A stretch of DNA of 64,000 bases, taken from contig JAAFIP010000005.1 of NCBI GenBank assembly GCA_013297865.1, positions 62,001 through 126,000 of the forward strand, written 5' to 3'. Under the pieces are notes generated by a model that was not told the origin of the DNA, did no database searches, and saw only the letters and a program-made list of their open reading frames with translations. The position numbers were made by a program, and so were the translations under genes. Of the stretch, positions 47,698-57,921 are shown in pieces. Every line of letters starts with the position of its first letter. Position 1 is the stretch's first letter. Source of the stretch: Polaromonas sp. (lineage in GTDB: Bacteria > Pseudomonadota > Gammaproteobacteria > Burkholderiales > Burkholderiaceae_C).

Positions 47698-50205
47698 ATG
47701 AATATTCGGCAAAAAATGCTACTGGGCGCAGGTCTGCTGACCTTGCTGCCTGTGGTTGTGACCTCCATCTTGCTGTGGCAGGGTGCCTCTACACTAGCTG
47801 GTTCTGCCCTGCTGGAGCGTACACAGTCCCAGCTGGACTCTTTGCGCGATACCAAACGTACCCAGGTGATCGACGAAATCGACACCCGCGTGCGCTCTCT
47901 GCAGGCCCTGGCAGCCCAGCGCACTACGGTGGAAGGCATGCGCGCCCTCAAGGCAGGCTTCTACACCGCTTCCAAGGACAGTGGCATCACACAGGATGCT
48001 GCAAGTGCGGGTCTGGTGGACTACACCCAAAAAGCCTTTGGCCAGGAATTTGTCAAGCGCAATGCCACCGCATCTCCCGATCTTTCCAAGGCCATTGCCG
48101 CGCTGGATGCCAACGGCGCTGCGCTGCAGACCGATTTCATCGTCAACAACCCCAACCCACTGGGCCAGAAAGAAAAACTCAATCGCCCGCAAGGTAACTA
48201 TGCCTATGCCCAGGCCCATGCGCAGTTCCACCCCAGTCTGGAGCGCGCCCAGAAACTGTTCGAGTACTACGACATTTTCCTGATCGACACCGACACCGAC
48301 AACGTGGTCTACACCGTGTTCAAGGAATTGGACTTCGGCACCTCGCTAAAGACAGGCATTGCCGCAGGCACCAAGCTGGCCGAAGCCTATAACAAGGTCA
48401 AGCAGTCAAGCAACCGCGACACGATCTATCTGTCTGACTTTGCGCCCTATCTGGCGTCCTACAATGACTTGGCCGCTTTTGCAGCGGTGCCTATTTTTGA
48501 TGGTGACAAGCAAATCGGTGTGATTGCGATGCAGTACCCGATCGACAAGATCACCGAGGTCATGAGCTCCAACAAAGGCTGGAAAAAGATTGGTCTGGGC
48601 GATACCGGCGACATGTTTATCGTGGGCGATGACAAGCTGATGCGTACCAACGCGCGCTATCTGGTGGAGAACAAAGAAGCGTTTGCTGAAAAATTGGGCG
48701 CAAAACTCTCTGCCAACGCGCGCGCCACCATGCTCAAGAAAGAGTCCACGATCGGCCTGGTGAGTATCGATTCTGATGCAACCCGCCCTGCTTTGGCAGG
48801 CCAGGAAGGCTTCAAGACTTTTACAGATTATCGGGGTGTTGAATCTTACGGCTCCTTTGGTCCCCTGAAAGTGCAGGGCCTTAACTGGGGCATGGTGGCC
48901 AAGATCGACAAGGAAGAAGCTGACCAAAGCCTTAACGATCTGAACACCCAGTCCCTGGTGCGTGCATTGCTGATTGGTTTGGGTGTGGTGCTGATAGCCG
49001 GTCTGTCTGTGGCCATTTTCCTGGGCCGCTTCCTGAAACCCATTCAAAAACTCTCCGACACGGTGCAGCAGGTGGCTTCGGGCAATACCTCTGCACGATC
49101 CGGTTTGCTGGAGCAAGACGAGATTGGCCAGCTGGGTCGTTCACTGGACGGTCTGCTCGATGACCGTATTGCTTCGCTGGAAAAAGCCGGTAAGGAAAAC
49201 GAAACCCTCAACAACTCCGTGATTGCGCTGCTGCAGACGGTGTTCCAGCTGTCCAATCGTGACCTGACTGCACGCGCTCCGGTAACTGAAGACATTATCG
49301 GCACGGTGTCCTCGTCCATTAACCAGCTGTCTGACGAGACGGGCCGCACGCTGGCCGAGGTGCAGGACATTGCCGAGCAAGTGCGCAAAACCTCCGAGGC
49401 CGTGCGGGTGCAGTCTGTGATGGTAGAAGAAACTGCGCGCTCGGAGCGTGAGGCTCTGGAGTCCATGTCCACCAACCTGACTCAGGCCACCGACCAGCTC
49501 ACGCAGATGGCATCGCTGTCTGACCAGTCCAACAAGGCCGCTGAACAGGCCGCTACCGCTACCCAGGCTGCGCTGTCTGCCGTGGATGGCACCGTCAAGG
49601 GTATGGACCAGTTGCGCGACTCGATCTCTGACATGGAGAAACGCTTCAAACGACTGGGCGAACGCTCACAGGAAATTTCCACTGCCGTGCAGCTGATTAA
49701 CGCTATCTCTGAACGCACCCACGTGCTCGCGCTGAACGCGTCCATGCAGGCGGCCACAGCAGGTGAGGCAGGCCGCGGTTTTGCGGTGGTGGCGGAAGAG
49801 GTGCAGCGCCTGTCTGACAGCTCACGCCAGGCGACTGCGCAGATCTCCCAGCTGGTGGGCAACATCCAGGCCGAGACGAATGAAACGCTGTTCACCGTGA
49901 ACCGCCTGATTGGCGAAGTGGTCAAGCAGTCTGAGCTGGCGCAGCGCGCGGGTGTGCAGATGAACCAGACGCAAAGCACCACGCAGCAGCTGGTGGGTCT
50001 GGTGCGGCAGATTGCCGCTTTCTCCGATCAACAGGCCAAACTGGCCAGCAGCCTGCAGCAGTCGGTGCTTGACATTAACGAGGGCACCGAGCAGACGTCT
50101 TCCGCTATTGCCGAGCAAACCGCATCTACGCAGACCCTGGCTGACTTCTCGCGTCGATTGACACAGGCCGTGGGCCAGTTCAAGTTGCCCGAACAAACCG
50201 CTTAA
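47698..50205 (+). CDS. pilJ: Methyl-accepting chemotaxis protein PilJ
   Basis: 835 residues, longer than Pseudomonas PilJ (about 680). TM1 about 8-30, a large periplasmic sensor domain (about 31-425), TM2 about 428-448, HAMP, and a cytoplasmic coiled coil with the PilJ-type hairpin tip ISERTHVLALNASMQAATAG and EAGRGFAVVAEEVQRLSDSS. It should sense surface contact or pilus load. GGAG precedes the ATG. Confidence 0.9.
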   Translation: MNIRQKMLLGAGLLTLLPVVVTSILLWQGASTLAGSALLERTQSQLDSLRDTKRTQVIDEIDTRVRSLQALAAQRTTVEGMRALKAGFYTASKDSGITQDAASAGLVDYTQKAFGQEFVKRNATASPDLSKAIAALDANGAALQTDFIVNNPNPLGQKEKLNRPQGNYAYAQAHAQFHPSLERAQKLFEYYDIFLIDTDTDNVVYTVFKELDFGTSLKTGIAAGTKLAEAYNKVKQSSNRDTIYLSDFAPYLASYNDLAAFAAVPIFDGDKQIGVIAMQYPIDKITEVMSSNKGWKKIGLGDTGDMFIVGDDKLMRTNARYLVENKEAFAEKLGAKLSANARATMLKKESTIGLVSIDSDATRPALAGQEGFKTFTDYRGVESYGSFGPLKVQGLNWGMVAKIDKEEADQSLNDLNTQSLVRALLIGLGVVLIAGLSVAIFLGRFLKPIQKLSDTVQQVASGNTSARSGLLEQDEIGQLGRSLDGLLDDRIASLEKAGKENETLNNSVIALLQTVFQLSNRDLTARAPVTEDIIGTVSSSINQLSDETGRTLAEVQDIAEQVRKTSEAVRVQSVMVEETARSEREALESMSTNLTQATDQLTQMASLSDQSNKAAEQAATATQAALSAVDGTVKGMDQLRDSISDMEKRFKRLGERSQEISTAVQLINAISERTHVLALNASMQAATAGEAGRGFAVVAEEVQRLSDSSRQATAQISQLVGNIQAETNETLFTVNRLIGEVVKQSELAQRAGVQMNQTQSTTQQLVGLVRQIAAFSDQQAKLASSLQQSVLDINEGTEQTSSAIAEQTASTQTLADFSRRLTQAVGQFKLPEQTA

Positions 50206-50241
50206 GTTGCCTGCCTTCCCGTCATAAATTTTGGACAGGTC

Positions 50242-53067
50242 ATGACCCTTGATGATTTGATGGGCTTGCTGCGCGAAGAGTTCGCGCTGGATGTGCCTGC
50301 GACCCAGGAAGCCTTGATGCAGGCCGCCCTGGAGCCCGCCACTGCGCCCGAACATCTCGAGCCCATGCTGGGCTATATCGAGCGCTCCATCCAGGCCAGC
50401 GCCTTGGTGGGACTGCACGGTTGGGGTGGATACCTGCAGCAGATCGCGGAGTTTACGGCGACGCAGATCCAGTCGCCCGACCCCGAGGCGCTAGCCTGGT
50501 TGATAGGGTGGATGGCCCCTGCGCAGACGTACCTTGAGCATGCTGCACGTCCTGAGAGCACCGATGCCATCCTGGACTATCTGCGCGCCTGTCCGCAGCA
50601 GCCCGATGAGGCCGTACTTGAATTTCTGCGTGACCTGCTGCTCACGCCCCCGGCTTTGGCTGCTGAAGAGTTGGCCGCTGCCAACGCGCCGCTGGAAGAA
50701 GCTACCGCCGACGATGTGAGTCTGTCCACGGAGGAGGTCGATACGGGCCTGCTGTCGGCCATGCTGGTGGACGCGCCTGAACAGCTGGAGAAGCTGTCGC
50801 TGCACCTGGACAAACTGGCGCTAGGCGCTGCGACCTCCGAACAGATGGTGGAAGCCCAGCGCATTGCGCATACTTTCAAAGGCTCGGGCAACATCATTGG
50901 ATTGCCCGGCATTGGACGCATCTCCCACCGCCTGGAAGACGTCATGGAATGGGCGCTGGACAAAGTCCAGGATGGAAAATCTGTCAACGCTGCCGCCATC
51001 CGGGACATGCAGCATGCCGTGGGCGTGCTGCAGCATATGGTGGCGCATTTGCAAGGCGAGGAAGCCGCGCCCTCTGAGGCCAAGGAATGTCTGCAGCGCC
51101 TGCTCGACTGGGTCGGATGGATGCGCGATGGCAGCATCGATACGCAGTCACCCGAGGCATTGGCAGCTGGTGCGACAGACATGCCCGCTGCCATGGTGTC
51201 CGGCGCAGAGACGGGTGACGCAGCCGCCGCTGCATCGCCTGCTGCAGATGTGCAGACCCTGCGTGTGGGCGTTGACCGCTTGAGCCGTGTGCTGCGCCGC
51301 TCGGGCCAGTCGATTGTGAACACCCAGCGCTTTGCGCAGTTTGTGCGTGATGCCGATGAACGTCTGCAAGCACTGGAACTGCACCACGCCAAGCTCAATA
51401 TCCGCCTGCGCGAATTGGAACAGACGGTGGACAAACAGGTCGTGCAGCTGCAGGAAAAGCGTGAGGCGGGAGAAGGTTTCGACCCCTTGGAGATGGACCG
51501 CTACGATGCCTTGCATGGCCTGTCGCGTTTTGTGTCCGAAGCCGTGCAGGACGAACTGGAACTGGCGCGCGAAGCCAAAAAACATCTGGTGCGCAGCATT
51601 GCCCTGCTGCGCGACGAAGACTATTCCCTGCGCGAACAGCACCGCGAACTGCTGCAGGCCCGCCTGGTGCCCGTCAAGTCCGTGGTGGCGCGCCTCAAGC
51701 GCAACGTGATGCAGACAGCATCCAGCACCGGCAAAAAGGCGCAACTGGTCATTGTGGGCGAGTCCACCACGCTGGATGCCGACGTGCTCACGCGCCTGAC
51801 CGAGCCCTTGCTGCATTTGCTGCGCAACGCGGTAGACCACGGCCTGGAAGGCACCGAAGAGCGGTCTCTGCTGGGCAAGTCTGAGGTCGGCACCGTGACC
51901 TTGAGTTTTCGCCGCAGTGGCCAGGAGGTGGAGGTGATCTGCGCTGATGATGGACGCGGCCTGGACCTGCCTACGGTGTACGACAAAGCCGTCGAATACG
52001 GGCTGATCGCGCGTGGCACCGAGCTGTCCGAAGATGAACTGCGCCGCCTGATATTGCGCCCGGGTTTCAGCACCAAAGGTGAGGTGACCGAAGTGTCTGG
52101 CCGAGGCGTGGGTATGGACGTGGTCAATGACCGCGTGAGCGCCTTGAAAGGCCGCCTGGAAATCGCCAGCAAGCCCTTTGAAGGCACCCGCTTTACTTTG
52201 CACGTGCCGGTATCCACAGGTGCCACGCAATCGCTGATTGTCGATTGCGCGGGCGAATGGGTGGCCTTGCCCTCAGACCAGGTGGAGCAAGCCCTGGCAG
52301 CCGACGAAGTCAAGCTGAGTTTGCAAGGCACGCAGGCCAACCTGGAGCATGCCGGCAAGTTTTATCCAGCCTACAGTCTCAGTGAATGGCTGGGTTTTGA
52401 AGACCGCGTTGACCTGATGGGCAGCCGCAAGCCTTGTGTGCTGGCGCGTGCCGCAACCGGCACGATTGCGCTGGTGGTTGACGCAGTGGTGGATGCGCGT
52501 GAGTTGATTTTGCAGGATGTGGGCCGCCTGACGCGACGCATACCAGGCGTGGTCGGCGGCGCCATGCGCGGCGACGGCAAACCGATGTTTGTGCTGGATG
52601 TTCCTGCACTGGAGCGCTCCGCGCGCTCGCACGGCCGCGTCAGCGCATCGCTGGCCTTGCGCCGGCGTCTGGCCATCAAGAAAACACGGGTCCTGGTGGT
52701 GGACGATGCCCTGTCGGTTCGCCGCTCGATGGAGCAGTTGCTGCAGGACGCGGGCTACGAGGTCAGCAGCGCCAACGACGGCTTCCTGGCACTGGACAGC
52801 ATGCGCGACAAGCCGCCAGCCATTGTGCTGACCGACCTGGAGATGCCCAACCTGAACGGCCTGGATCTGACCAAGCGTATCCGCGAGGTACCGCACTTCA
52901 TGGGCCTGCCAGTGATCATGATCACCTCACGCGCCAGCGACAAGCACCGCGAGCTGGCCGAAAATGCCGGGGTGGACCTGTACCTCACCAAGCCCTATAC
53001 CGATGCAGCCTTGCTCGAGCATGTGCGGCGTCTCACCTCGCAAGACGCTGCCTCCTTGATGGCCTAA
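50242..53067 (+). CDS. CheA-like hybrid kinase of the pilus chemosensory system (ChpA/PilL type)
   Basis: 941 residues, about half of Pseudomonas ChpA. Order: N-terminal helical domain (1-130) resembling a degenerate Hpt (GLHGWGGYL), one intact Hpt with H210 (AHTFKGSGNIIG), dimerisation helices, HATPase (HLLRNAVDHGLE; DDGRGLD; GFSTKGEVTEVSGRGVGMDV), CheW-like domain, and a C-terminal receiver with D865 (LTDLEMPNLNG). Only one phosphorylatable Hpt rather than many simplifies the phosphorelay. Last gene of the operon. Confidence 0.9.
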   Translation: MTLDDLMGLLREEFALDVPATQEALMQAALEPATAPEHLEPMLGYIERSIQASALVGLHGWGGYLQQIAEFTATQIQSPDPEALAWLIGWMAPAQTYLEHAARPESTDAILDYLRACPQQPDEAVLEFLRDLLLTPPALAAEELAAANAPLEEATADDVSLSTEEVDTGLLSAMLVDAPEQLEKLSLHLDKLALGAATSEQMVEAQRIAHTFKGSGNIIGLPGIGRISHRLEDVMEWALDKVQDGKSVNAAAIRDMQHAVGVLQHMVAHLQGEEAAPSEAKECLQRLLDWVGWMRDGSIDTQSPEALAAGATDMPAAMVSGAETGDAAAAASPAADVQTLRVGVDRLSRVLRRSGQSIVNTQRFAQFVRDADERLQALELHHAKLNIRLRELEQTVDKQVVQLQEKREAGEGFDPLEMDRYDALHGLSRFVSEAVQDELELAREAKKHLVRSIALLRDEDYSLREQHRELLQARLVPVKSVVARLKRNVMQTASSTGKKAQLVIVGESTTLDADVLTRLTEPLLHLLRNAVDHGLEGTEERSLLGKSEVGTVTLSFRRSGQEVEVICADDGRGLDLPTVYDKAVEYGLIARGTELSEDELRRLILRPGFSTKGEVTEVSGRGVGMDVVNDRVSALKGRLEIASKPFEGTRFTLHVPVSTGATQSLIVDCAGEWVALPSDQVEQALAADEVKLSLQGTQANLEHAGKFYPAYSLSEWLGFEDRVDLMGSRKPCVLARAATGTIALVVDAVVDARELILQDVGRLTRRIPGVVGGAMRGDGKPMFVLDVPALERSARSHGRVSASLALRRRLAIKKTRVLVVDDALSVRRSMEQLLQDAGYEVSSANDGFLALDSMRDKPPAIVLTDLEMPNLNGLDLTKRIREVPHFMGLPVIMITSRASDKHRELAENAGVDLYLTKPYTDAALLEHVRRLTSQDAASLMA

Positions 53068-53088
53068 CGCCCACTTGGTAACGCGCAC

Positions 53089-53991
53089 TCAGTGCGCAGG
53101 TTCGCTGTCGCTCAATGCCGCCCAGGCAGCGGCTGCCATGATCAGCGCCCCTCCAATCAAGGTGCGGCCGTCCATCACCGCTGCGCCCAGCCAGACCGAG
53201 GACAGCGTGGCAAACACAATCTCTGACAGCATGATCAGCGAGGTGCTAGCCGAGCGCAGGCGCGCAGCGCCATATTGCAATGCCAGGTTGCCCAGCAAAA
53301 AAGCCAGCGCCAGCGCTGCCAGCAGGGCCAGCCAATAGCTTTGCACTGCGGGCACCGCGCTCACCCAGCCCGCGCTGGAACCCCACACGGCCACCCCACT
53401 GGCCAGTATCGCACCACCACTGAACATGGCCATCATGCGCGATTCGCTGGGTACGTCACGCAGCTTGCGCAGCATGATGTTGGTCAGCGCAAAACTCAGG
53501 CCCCCCAGCAGGGCCAGATAGTCGGGCAAGCCACTGGGCACTGGCCAGTCGGCATCGGGGTTTTTGAGCACCAGCAAGACGCCTGCCAAAGCCAGGGCCA
53601 AACGCAGCAGGGCCATAGGGCGCGGCTTCTCACCCAGCAGGGGCCAGGCCAGCAGCACCGCCCAGGCCGGCATGAGATAAAACAACAGCACCACGCGCAC
53701 TACATCGCCCACCGTGACGGCCCAGTTAAAGCCCAGATTAGTCAGGCCGGAGGCCAGCAACAGCAGCCATAGCCAAGGCTGCCGGAGCAACGCACGCCAT
53801 GCGCCAGGGCGCACCATCAGCACACACACGACGGCAAACCAGTACATCATGGCAGTGGCCCACAGGGGATGCAAGCCAGAGGACTCCAGCTGGCGAAACG
53901 GCCACCATGACAGTCCCCAGATCAGGGCATTGACCAGCAAGGCGGCCGCTGCGAGCCGCGTAGCTGCCGCCTTGCTGGCGGGCCTATCCAT
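53089..53991 (-). CDS. EamA-family (DMT) transporter
   Basis: 300 residues with ten hydrophobic helices in two EamA repeats. The N-terminal NALIWGLSWWPFRQLESSGLHP is characteristic of exporters in this group. Substrate not predictable; amino acids or metabolites are usual. It overlaps the end of lplT by eight bases, so the two are co-transcribed. Confidence 0.87.
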   Translation of the reverse strand: MDRPASKAAATRLAAAALLVNALIWGLSWWPFRQLESSGLHPLWATAMMYWFAVVCVLMVRPGAWRALLRQPWLWLLLLASGLTNLGFNWAVTVGDVVRVVLLFYLMPAWAVLLAWPLLGEKPRPMALLRLALALAGVLLVLKNPDADWPVPSGLPDYLALLGGLSFALTNIMLRKLRDVPSESRMMAMFSGGAILASGVAVWGSSAGWVSAVPAVQSYWLALLAALALAFLLGNLALQYGAARLRSASTSLIMLSEIVFATLSSVWLGAAVMDGRTLIGGALIMAAAAWAALSDSEPAH

Positions 53992-55324
53992 GCAGGTTGT
54001 CGTTACGGGCGATGTTCAGCAATCGCTCTAATTCTTGTGCGTGGTGAATCTGGTTGGAGGCATGCCAGCGCTTGATCAGCCACATCACGCCAGCGACCAG
54101 CATGCCAAACAGCGTGATGGCCAGATAGGCGCTGAGCTGCTCGGGCTTGAGGCTTTGCATGCCAACGGCCTTGACCACCGCAAACTCAGACCAGTTGACG
54201 GTAGCCACCAGGGTATAGAGCGCGCCCAGGCCCAGAATGCAGGCCTGCTCGTTGAAGTTCTGCACGGCAATCGAGCGGCCAGCGCCCATCAGGTTGTGGC
54301 CACGGTGCTGCAGCAGCGCGTTCATCGGCACCACGAGGAAGCCGCCAATGGCACCGAGCAGAATCAAAAATGGCGCAGCCACCCAGACATTGGTGATGAC
54401 GTTCAGCACAATCATCAATAGCCCCATGGCAATGCCCAAAGGCATCAGACTGGTAGCGTGCTCCAGGCGCATTTTCAAGGAGGCCAGCACCGCCCCTACC
54501 GCCGTGCCAATGGCCACCACACCCACCAAAGCAGATGCCTGCGTGGTGCTGTAGCCCAAGGCAGCCGCGCTCCAGGCCAAAACGATGTAACGCAGATTGC
54601 CGCTCACGCCCCAGAACAGGGTGGTGGTGGACAGGGAGATCTGGCCCAGCTTGTCGCGCCACAGGGCCATGTTGCAGATCCAGAAGTCTGGCAGCAAGGT
54701 CAACCAGTTGCGTGGCATGGGCCGCATCTCGGCGCCGGTAAGGGGAATGCGGGTGTTAAACCACGCCGCCAGCATGTACACAAAGATCAGCACCGAAATA
54801 GCTGCTTCAGGGGGCGTGTCAATGTTAGTGTTAATGATGGGAAAATCAAACGACAGCAGCAGATGCGATACCGAATGCCCCACCAGCTGACCGCCCAGCA
54901 GCACCCCCAGGATAATGGAGGCGATGGTCAGTCCTTCAATCCAGCCATTGGCCTTGACTAGCTGCGACGAAGGCAGCAGCTCTGTGAGGATGCCGTATTT
55001 CGCGGGCGAATACGCGGCCGCACCCAGGCCCACGACGGCATAGGCCATCAGGGGGTGCGTGCCAAACAGCATCATCAGACAGCCAATCACCTTGATGGTA
55101 TTGCTTACCAGCATCACACGGCCTTTGGGCTGCGAATCTGCAAATGCGCCGACGAAGGGGGCGAGCAGCACATAGAACAGGGCAAACATCGGCACCAATG
55201 CGGCACGCTGCCATTCGGGCTGGCCTGTATTGCGCAATAATTCTACCGCGGCAACGAAAAGAGCATTGTCTGCCAGCGAGCTGAAGAACTGCGCCGACAT
55301 AATGGTGTAAAAACCGCGTTTCAC
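53984..55324 (-). CDS. lplT: Lysophospholipid transporter LplT
   Basis: 446-residue MFS protein with 12 hydrophobic helices and the family N-terminus MKRGFYTIMSAQFFSSLADN. It flips lysophospholipids inward for reacylation. The start is GTG at 55324. The usual partner aas is not adjacent; instead the gene is divergent from alr, an arrangement common in Burkholderiales. Confidence 0.92.
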   Translation of the reverse strand: MKRGFYTIMSAQFFSSLADNALFVAAVELLRNTGQPEWQRAALVPMFALFYVLLAPFVGAFADSQPKGRVMLVSNTIKVIGCLMMLFGTHPLMAYAVVGLGAAAYSPAKYGILTELLPSSQLVKANGWIEGLTIASIILGVLLGGQLVGHSVSHLLLSFDFPIINTNIDTPPEAAISVLIFVYMLAAWFNTRIPLTGAEMRPMPRNWLTLLPDFWICNMALWRDKLGQISLSTTTLFWGVSGNLRYIVLAWSAAALGYSTTQASALVGVVAIGTAVGAVLASLKMRLEHATSLMPLGIAMGLLMIVLNVITNVWVAAPFLILLGAIGGFLVVPMNALLQHRGHNLMGAGRSIAVQNFNEQACILGLGALYTLVATVNWSEFAVVKAVGMQSLKPEQLSAYLAITLFGMLVAGVMWLIKRWHASNQIHHAQELERLLNIARNDNLHG

Positions 55325-55455
55325 GTGGGAATAAGTTCAAATGTTTTTCAACGACCTAGCTTTATAGCACGTACAGGTGTCATCCCGGGATGAATGCACT
55401 GCGCCTACACTAGCGGATTACCTGCTTGACAGACCATAATCGTGATTTTTTGACC

Positions 55456-56571
55456 ATGCCACGCCCTATTCTTGCCACCATCCACCCAGCCGCCCTGCAG
55501 CACAACCTCGCGCGTGCCAAGGCAGCGGCGCCCGATGCCAAGGTGTGGGCCGTGGTCAAGGCCAATGCGTATGGCCATGGCATCGAGCGGGCCTTTGAAG
55601 GGCTGCGTGCGGCCGACGGCTTTGCCCTGCTCGACTTGGACGAGGCCCAGCGCATCCGCGATCTAGGCTGGCGCGGTCCGATCCTGCTGCTGGAAGGCGT
55701 GTTTGAGATGCGTGACCTGGAGCTGTGCTCGCGCCTGTCGCTGTGGCATACGGTGCATTGCACCGAGCAGATTGACATGCTGGCAGCGCACAAAACCAAT
55801 GCGCCGCACCGCGTATTCCTCAAAATGAACTCTGGCATGAACCGCCTGGGCTTTGCGCCCGCCAGCTACCGCAGCGCCTGGACACGGCTTAACGCCCTGC
55901 CCCAGGTGGACGAAATCTCGCTGATGACCCACTTCAGCGATGCAGACGGCGCGCGTTTTGGCCAAGACGGCATTGCGCACCAGCTGGCTACTTTCAACGC
56001 TGCCACCCAGGACCTGCCCGGCGAGCGCAGCCTGAGCAACAGCGCGGCCACCTTGCGCTACAGCGCCGACCAGCTGCGCACCGACTGGGTGCGCCCGGGC
56101 ATCACGCTGTATGGCAGCTCGGTGGACTACCCGGCGCACGACATTGCGCACTGGGGTCTGCAGCCTGCCATGACCTTGTCTGCCAAAGTCATCGCGGTGG
56201 TGCCCTTGTCTGCGGGCGACAGCGTGGGCTATGGCTCCTCTTTTGTAGCCGACAAGGCCATGCGCATTGCCGTGGTGGCCTGTGGCTACGCCGACGGTTA
56301 TCCCCGCATCTGCCCCACAGGCACGCCGGTGCTGATCGACGGGCTGCCAGGCCACACCGTGGGCCGTGTCAGCATGGACATGATCACGGTGGATATCTCG
56401 CATCTGCCGCAGGCGGGCATGGGCAGCGAGGTCACGCTGTGGGGCCGCGCCAGCAATGGGGCCGTGCTGTCGATCGATGAGGTGGCAGCCAAGGCGCAGA
56501 CGCTGGGCTACGAGCTCATGTGCGCGCTGGCACAGCGTGTGCCCACACAGGTGGACAGTATGCCCATCTAG
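55456..56571 (+). CDS. alr: Alanine racemase
   Basis: 371 residues. PLP-dependent racemase making D-alanine for peptidoglycan. PLP Lys35 is in VVKANAYGHG, the catalytic Tyr in SVGYGSSFVA, and the C-terminal VSMDMITVDISHLP is typical. ATG 55456 matches the family start; a TTG 30 bases upstream is unlikely. Confidence 0.95.
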   Translation: MPRPILATIHPAALQHNLARAKAAAPDAKVWAVVKANAYGHGIERAFEGLRAADGFALLDLDEAQRIRDLGWRGPILLLEGVFEMRDLELCSRLSLWHTVHCTEQIDMLAAHKTNAPHRVFLKMNSGMNRLGFAPASYRSAWTRLNALPQVDEISLMTHFSDADGARFGQDGIAHQLATFNAATQDLPGERSLSNSAATLRYSADQLRTDWVRPGITLYGSSVDYPAHDIAHWGLQPAMTLSAKVIAVVPLSAGDSVGYGSSFVADKAMRIAVVACGYADGYPRICPTGTPVLIDGLPGHTVGRVSMDMITVDISHLPQAGMGSEVTLWGRASNGAVLSIDEVAAKAQTLGYELMCALAQRVPTQVDSMPI

Positions 56572-56585
56572 GCATTTTTCACTGT

Positions 56586-56655
56586 ATTTATACAAGAAAA
56601 AGGCCTCCAGCCCAATAGAATATCGCGGGAGCAGCTATTAAATAAATAGCAATTA
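56586..56655 (+). repeat. Dispersed repeat, copy 6 (intergenic)
   Basis: TTTATACAAGAAAAAGGCC, then CAGCCCAATAGAATATCGCG and GGAGCAGCTATTAAATAAAT with AGCAATTAT after it. Lies between convergent alr and the last gene of the lipid operon. The best-preserved arm pair: GCTATT-TATTT-AATAGC on the minus strand. Confidence 0.95.
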
Positions 56656-56658
56656 TAT

Positions 56659-57099
56659 TCAGCTGTTGGCGCGTTTCTTCAACCAGCGCATCACGCTGCG
56701 CACCACGGGAAGTTTTTCATACAGCTCCTCGGCAGCGTCCCAGTAGTCACGGTGGTAGATGATGCGGCCATCGTCTGCAAAGCGCAGATGCGAGGTACCG
56801 CGCACGACCTGCAGGGTGGTCGTATCAAAGCGCTTGAAACGGAACTTGAAATCCCAGACCAGAAAACACTGCCTGCCCTGCACCACCCGCTCGGTCACCA
56901 CAAAGTGCGGCTGCTCCAGCGCCACATACATATGGCTGAAAATCCGCTGCACGTCAGCAAGCCCGCGCACTTCATTGAACGGGTCTTTGAAGTAGGCATC
57001 TGGGGTGTAGAACTCGCCCATGCGCTGCACGCTGTCCTCTTGCAGTGTTTCAAAAAACACTGCTGTGCGCTGCACTGCGTCATCGATGGACATGTTCAT
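56659..57099 (-). CDS. NTF2/SnoaL-like protein
   Basis: 146 residues with a cone-shaped NTF2-like fold (FFETLQEDSVQRMGEFYTPD, VWDFKFRFKR, GRIIYHRDYWDAAEELYEKL). Members bind small hydrophobic ligands or act as isomerases. Here it is the last gene of the lipid-modification operon. ATG 57099 shares its A with the upstream stop (TGATG), so it is coupled to the SDR gene. Confidence 0.85.
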   Translation of the reverse strand: MNMSIDDAVQRTAVFFETLQEDSVQRMGEFYTPDAYFKDPFNEVRGLADVQRIFSHMYVALEQPHFVVTERVVQGRQCFLVWDFKFRFKRFDTTTLQVVRGTSHLRFADDGRIIYHRDYWDAAEELYEKLPVVRSVMRWLKKRANS

Positions 57100-57869
57100 C
57101 ACAACCCCGTGAATTTGCGTGTTGCCTGGAAGTACAAAGTGTAGGGCAGGATGCGCAGCAGCCGCATCCAGCGGGTGAAGCGCTTGGGAAAGTGGATTTC
57201 AAAACGCCCTTTTTCCCAATGCGCCACGATATCCAGCGCGGCCTGTTGGGGTGTGATCAGCGCGGGCATATGAAAGTTGTTCTGCGCCGTCAATGGCGTC
57301 TGCACAAACCCCGGGTTGATGACACTCACGCCCAGGCCCTCGTCATGCACATCGATATACAAGGCCTCGGCCAGGTTGATGAGCGCGGCTTTGGTGGGAC
57401 CATAAGCCAGAGACTTGGGCAGGCCGCGGTAGCCCGCCACACTGGAGACCAGGCTGATATGCCCATGCCTTAAACGCAACATGGCGGGCAGCACAGCAGC
57501 CACACTGTAGACCGCGCCCATGTAGTTGACCTGCACATGGTGTGCGATCTCTTTGGGCTGCATATCCTGTGCGCGCTGGGCCGAGTAAGTGCCCGCGCAG
57601 TACATCATCAGGTCCAGCGGCCCGCTGGCAGCCAGCTGCTGGGCTGCGGCGGTGACGGCGGCCTCGTCGGTCGCATCCAGTGGCAGGGCCTGCAGGCCAG
57701 GACACTGAATGGCCAGTGCATCAAGTGCAGTTGCGTTGCGCGCCGACACAATCACCTGAGCCCCCTTGCTGTGCAGCAGCTCGGCCGTGGCGCGGCCAAT
57801 GCCTGTAGAGCCTCCAATGAGCCAGACGCGGCGTCCGGTCCATTGGGTGATGGGAGGATTGAGGCTCAT
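57099..57869 (-). CDS. SDR-family oxidoreductase
   Basis: 256 residues. Cofactor motif GGSTGIGRA (about 19-27), YCAGTYSA in place of NNAG, catalytic Ser in SLVSSVAGYRG and Tyr/Lys in YGPTKAAL. C-terminal hydrophobic and basic helix (KRFTRWMRLLRILPYTLYFQ) suggests membrane association. It may act on lipid-derived carbonyls made by the other enzymes of the operon. Confidence 0.87.
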   Translation of the reverse strand: MSLNPPITQWTGRRVWLIGGSTGIGRATAELLHSKGAQVIVSARNATALDALAIQCPGLQALPLDATDEAAVTAAAQQLAASGPLDLMMYCAGTYSAQRAQDMQPKEIAHHVQVNYMGAVYSVAAVLPAMLRLRHGHISLVSSVAGYRGLPKSLAYGPTKAALINLAEALYIDVHDEGLGVSVINPGFVQTPLTAQNNFHMPALITPQQAALDIVAHWEKGRFEIHFPKRFTRWMRLLRILPYTLYFQATRKFTGL

Positions 57870-57921
57870 GATGCTGGTGCTCTGTGTTGTGTTGTTGCGA
57901 ATGGCAAAGGCTGTGCGGTGT

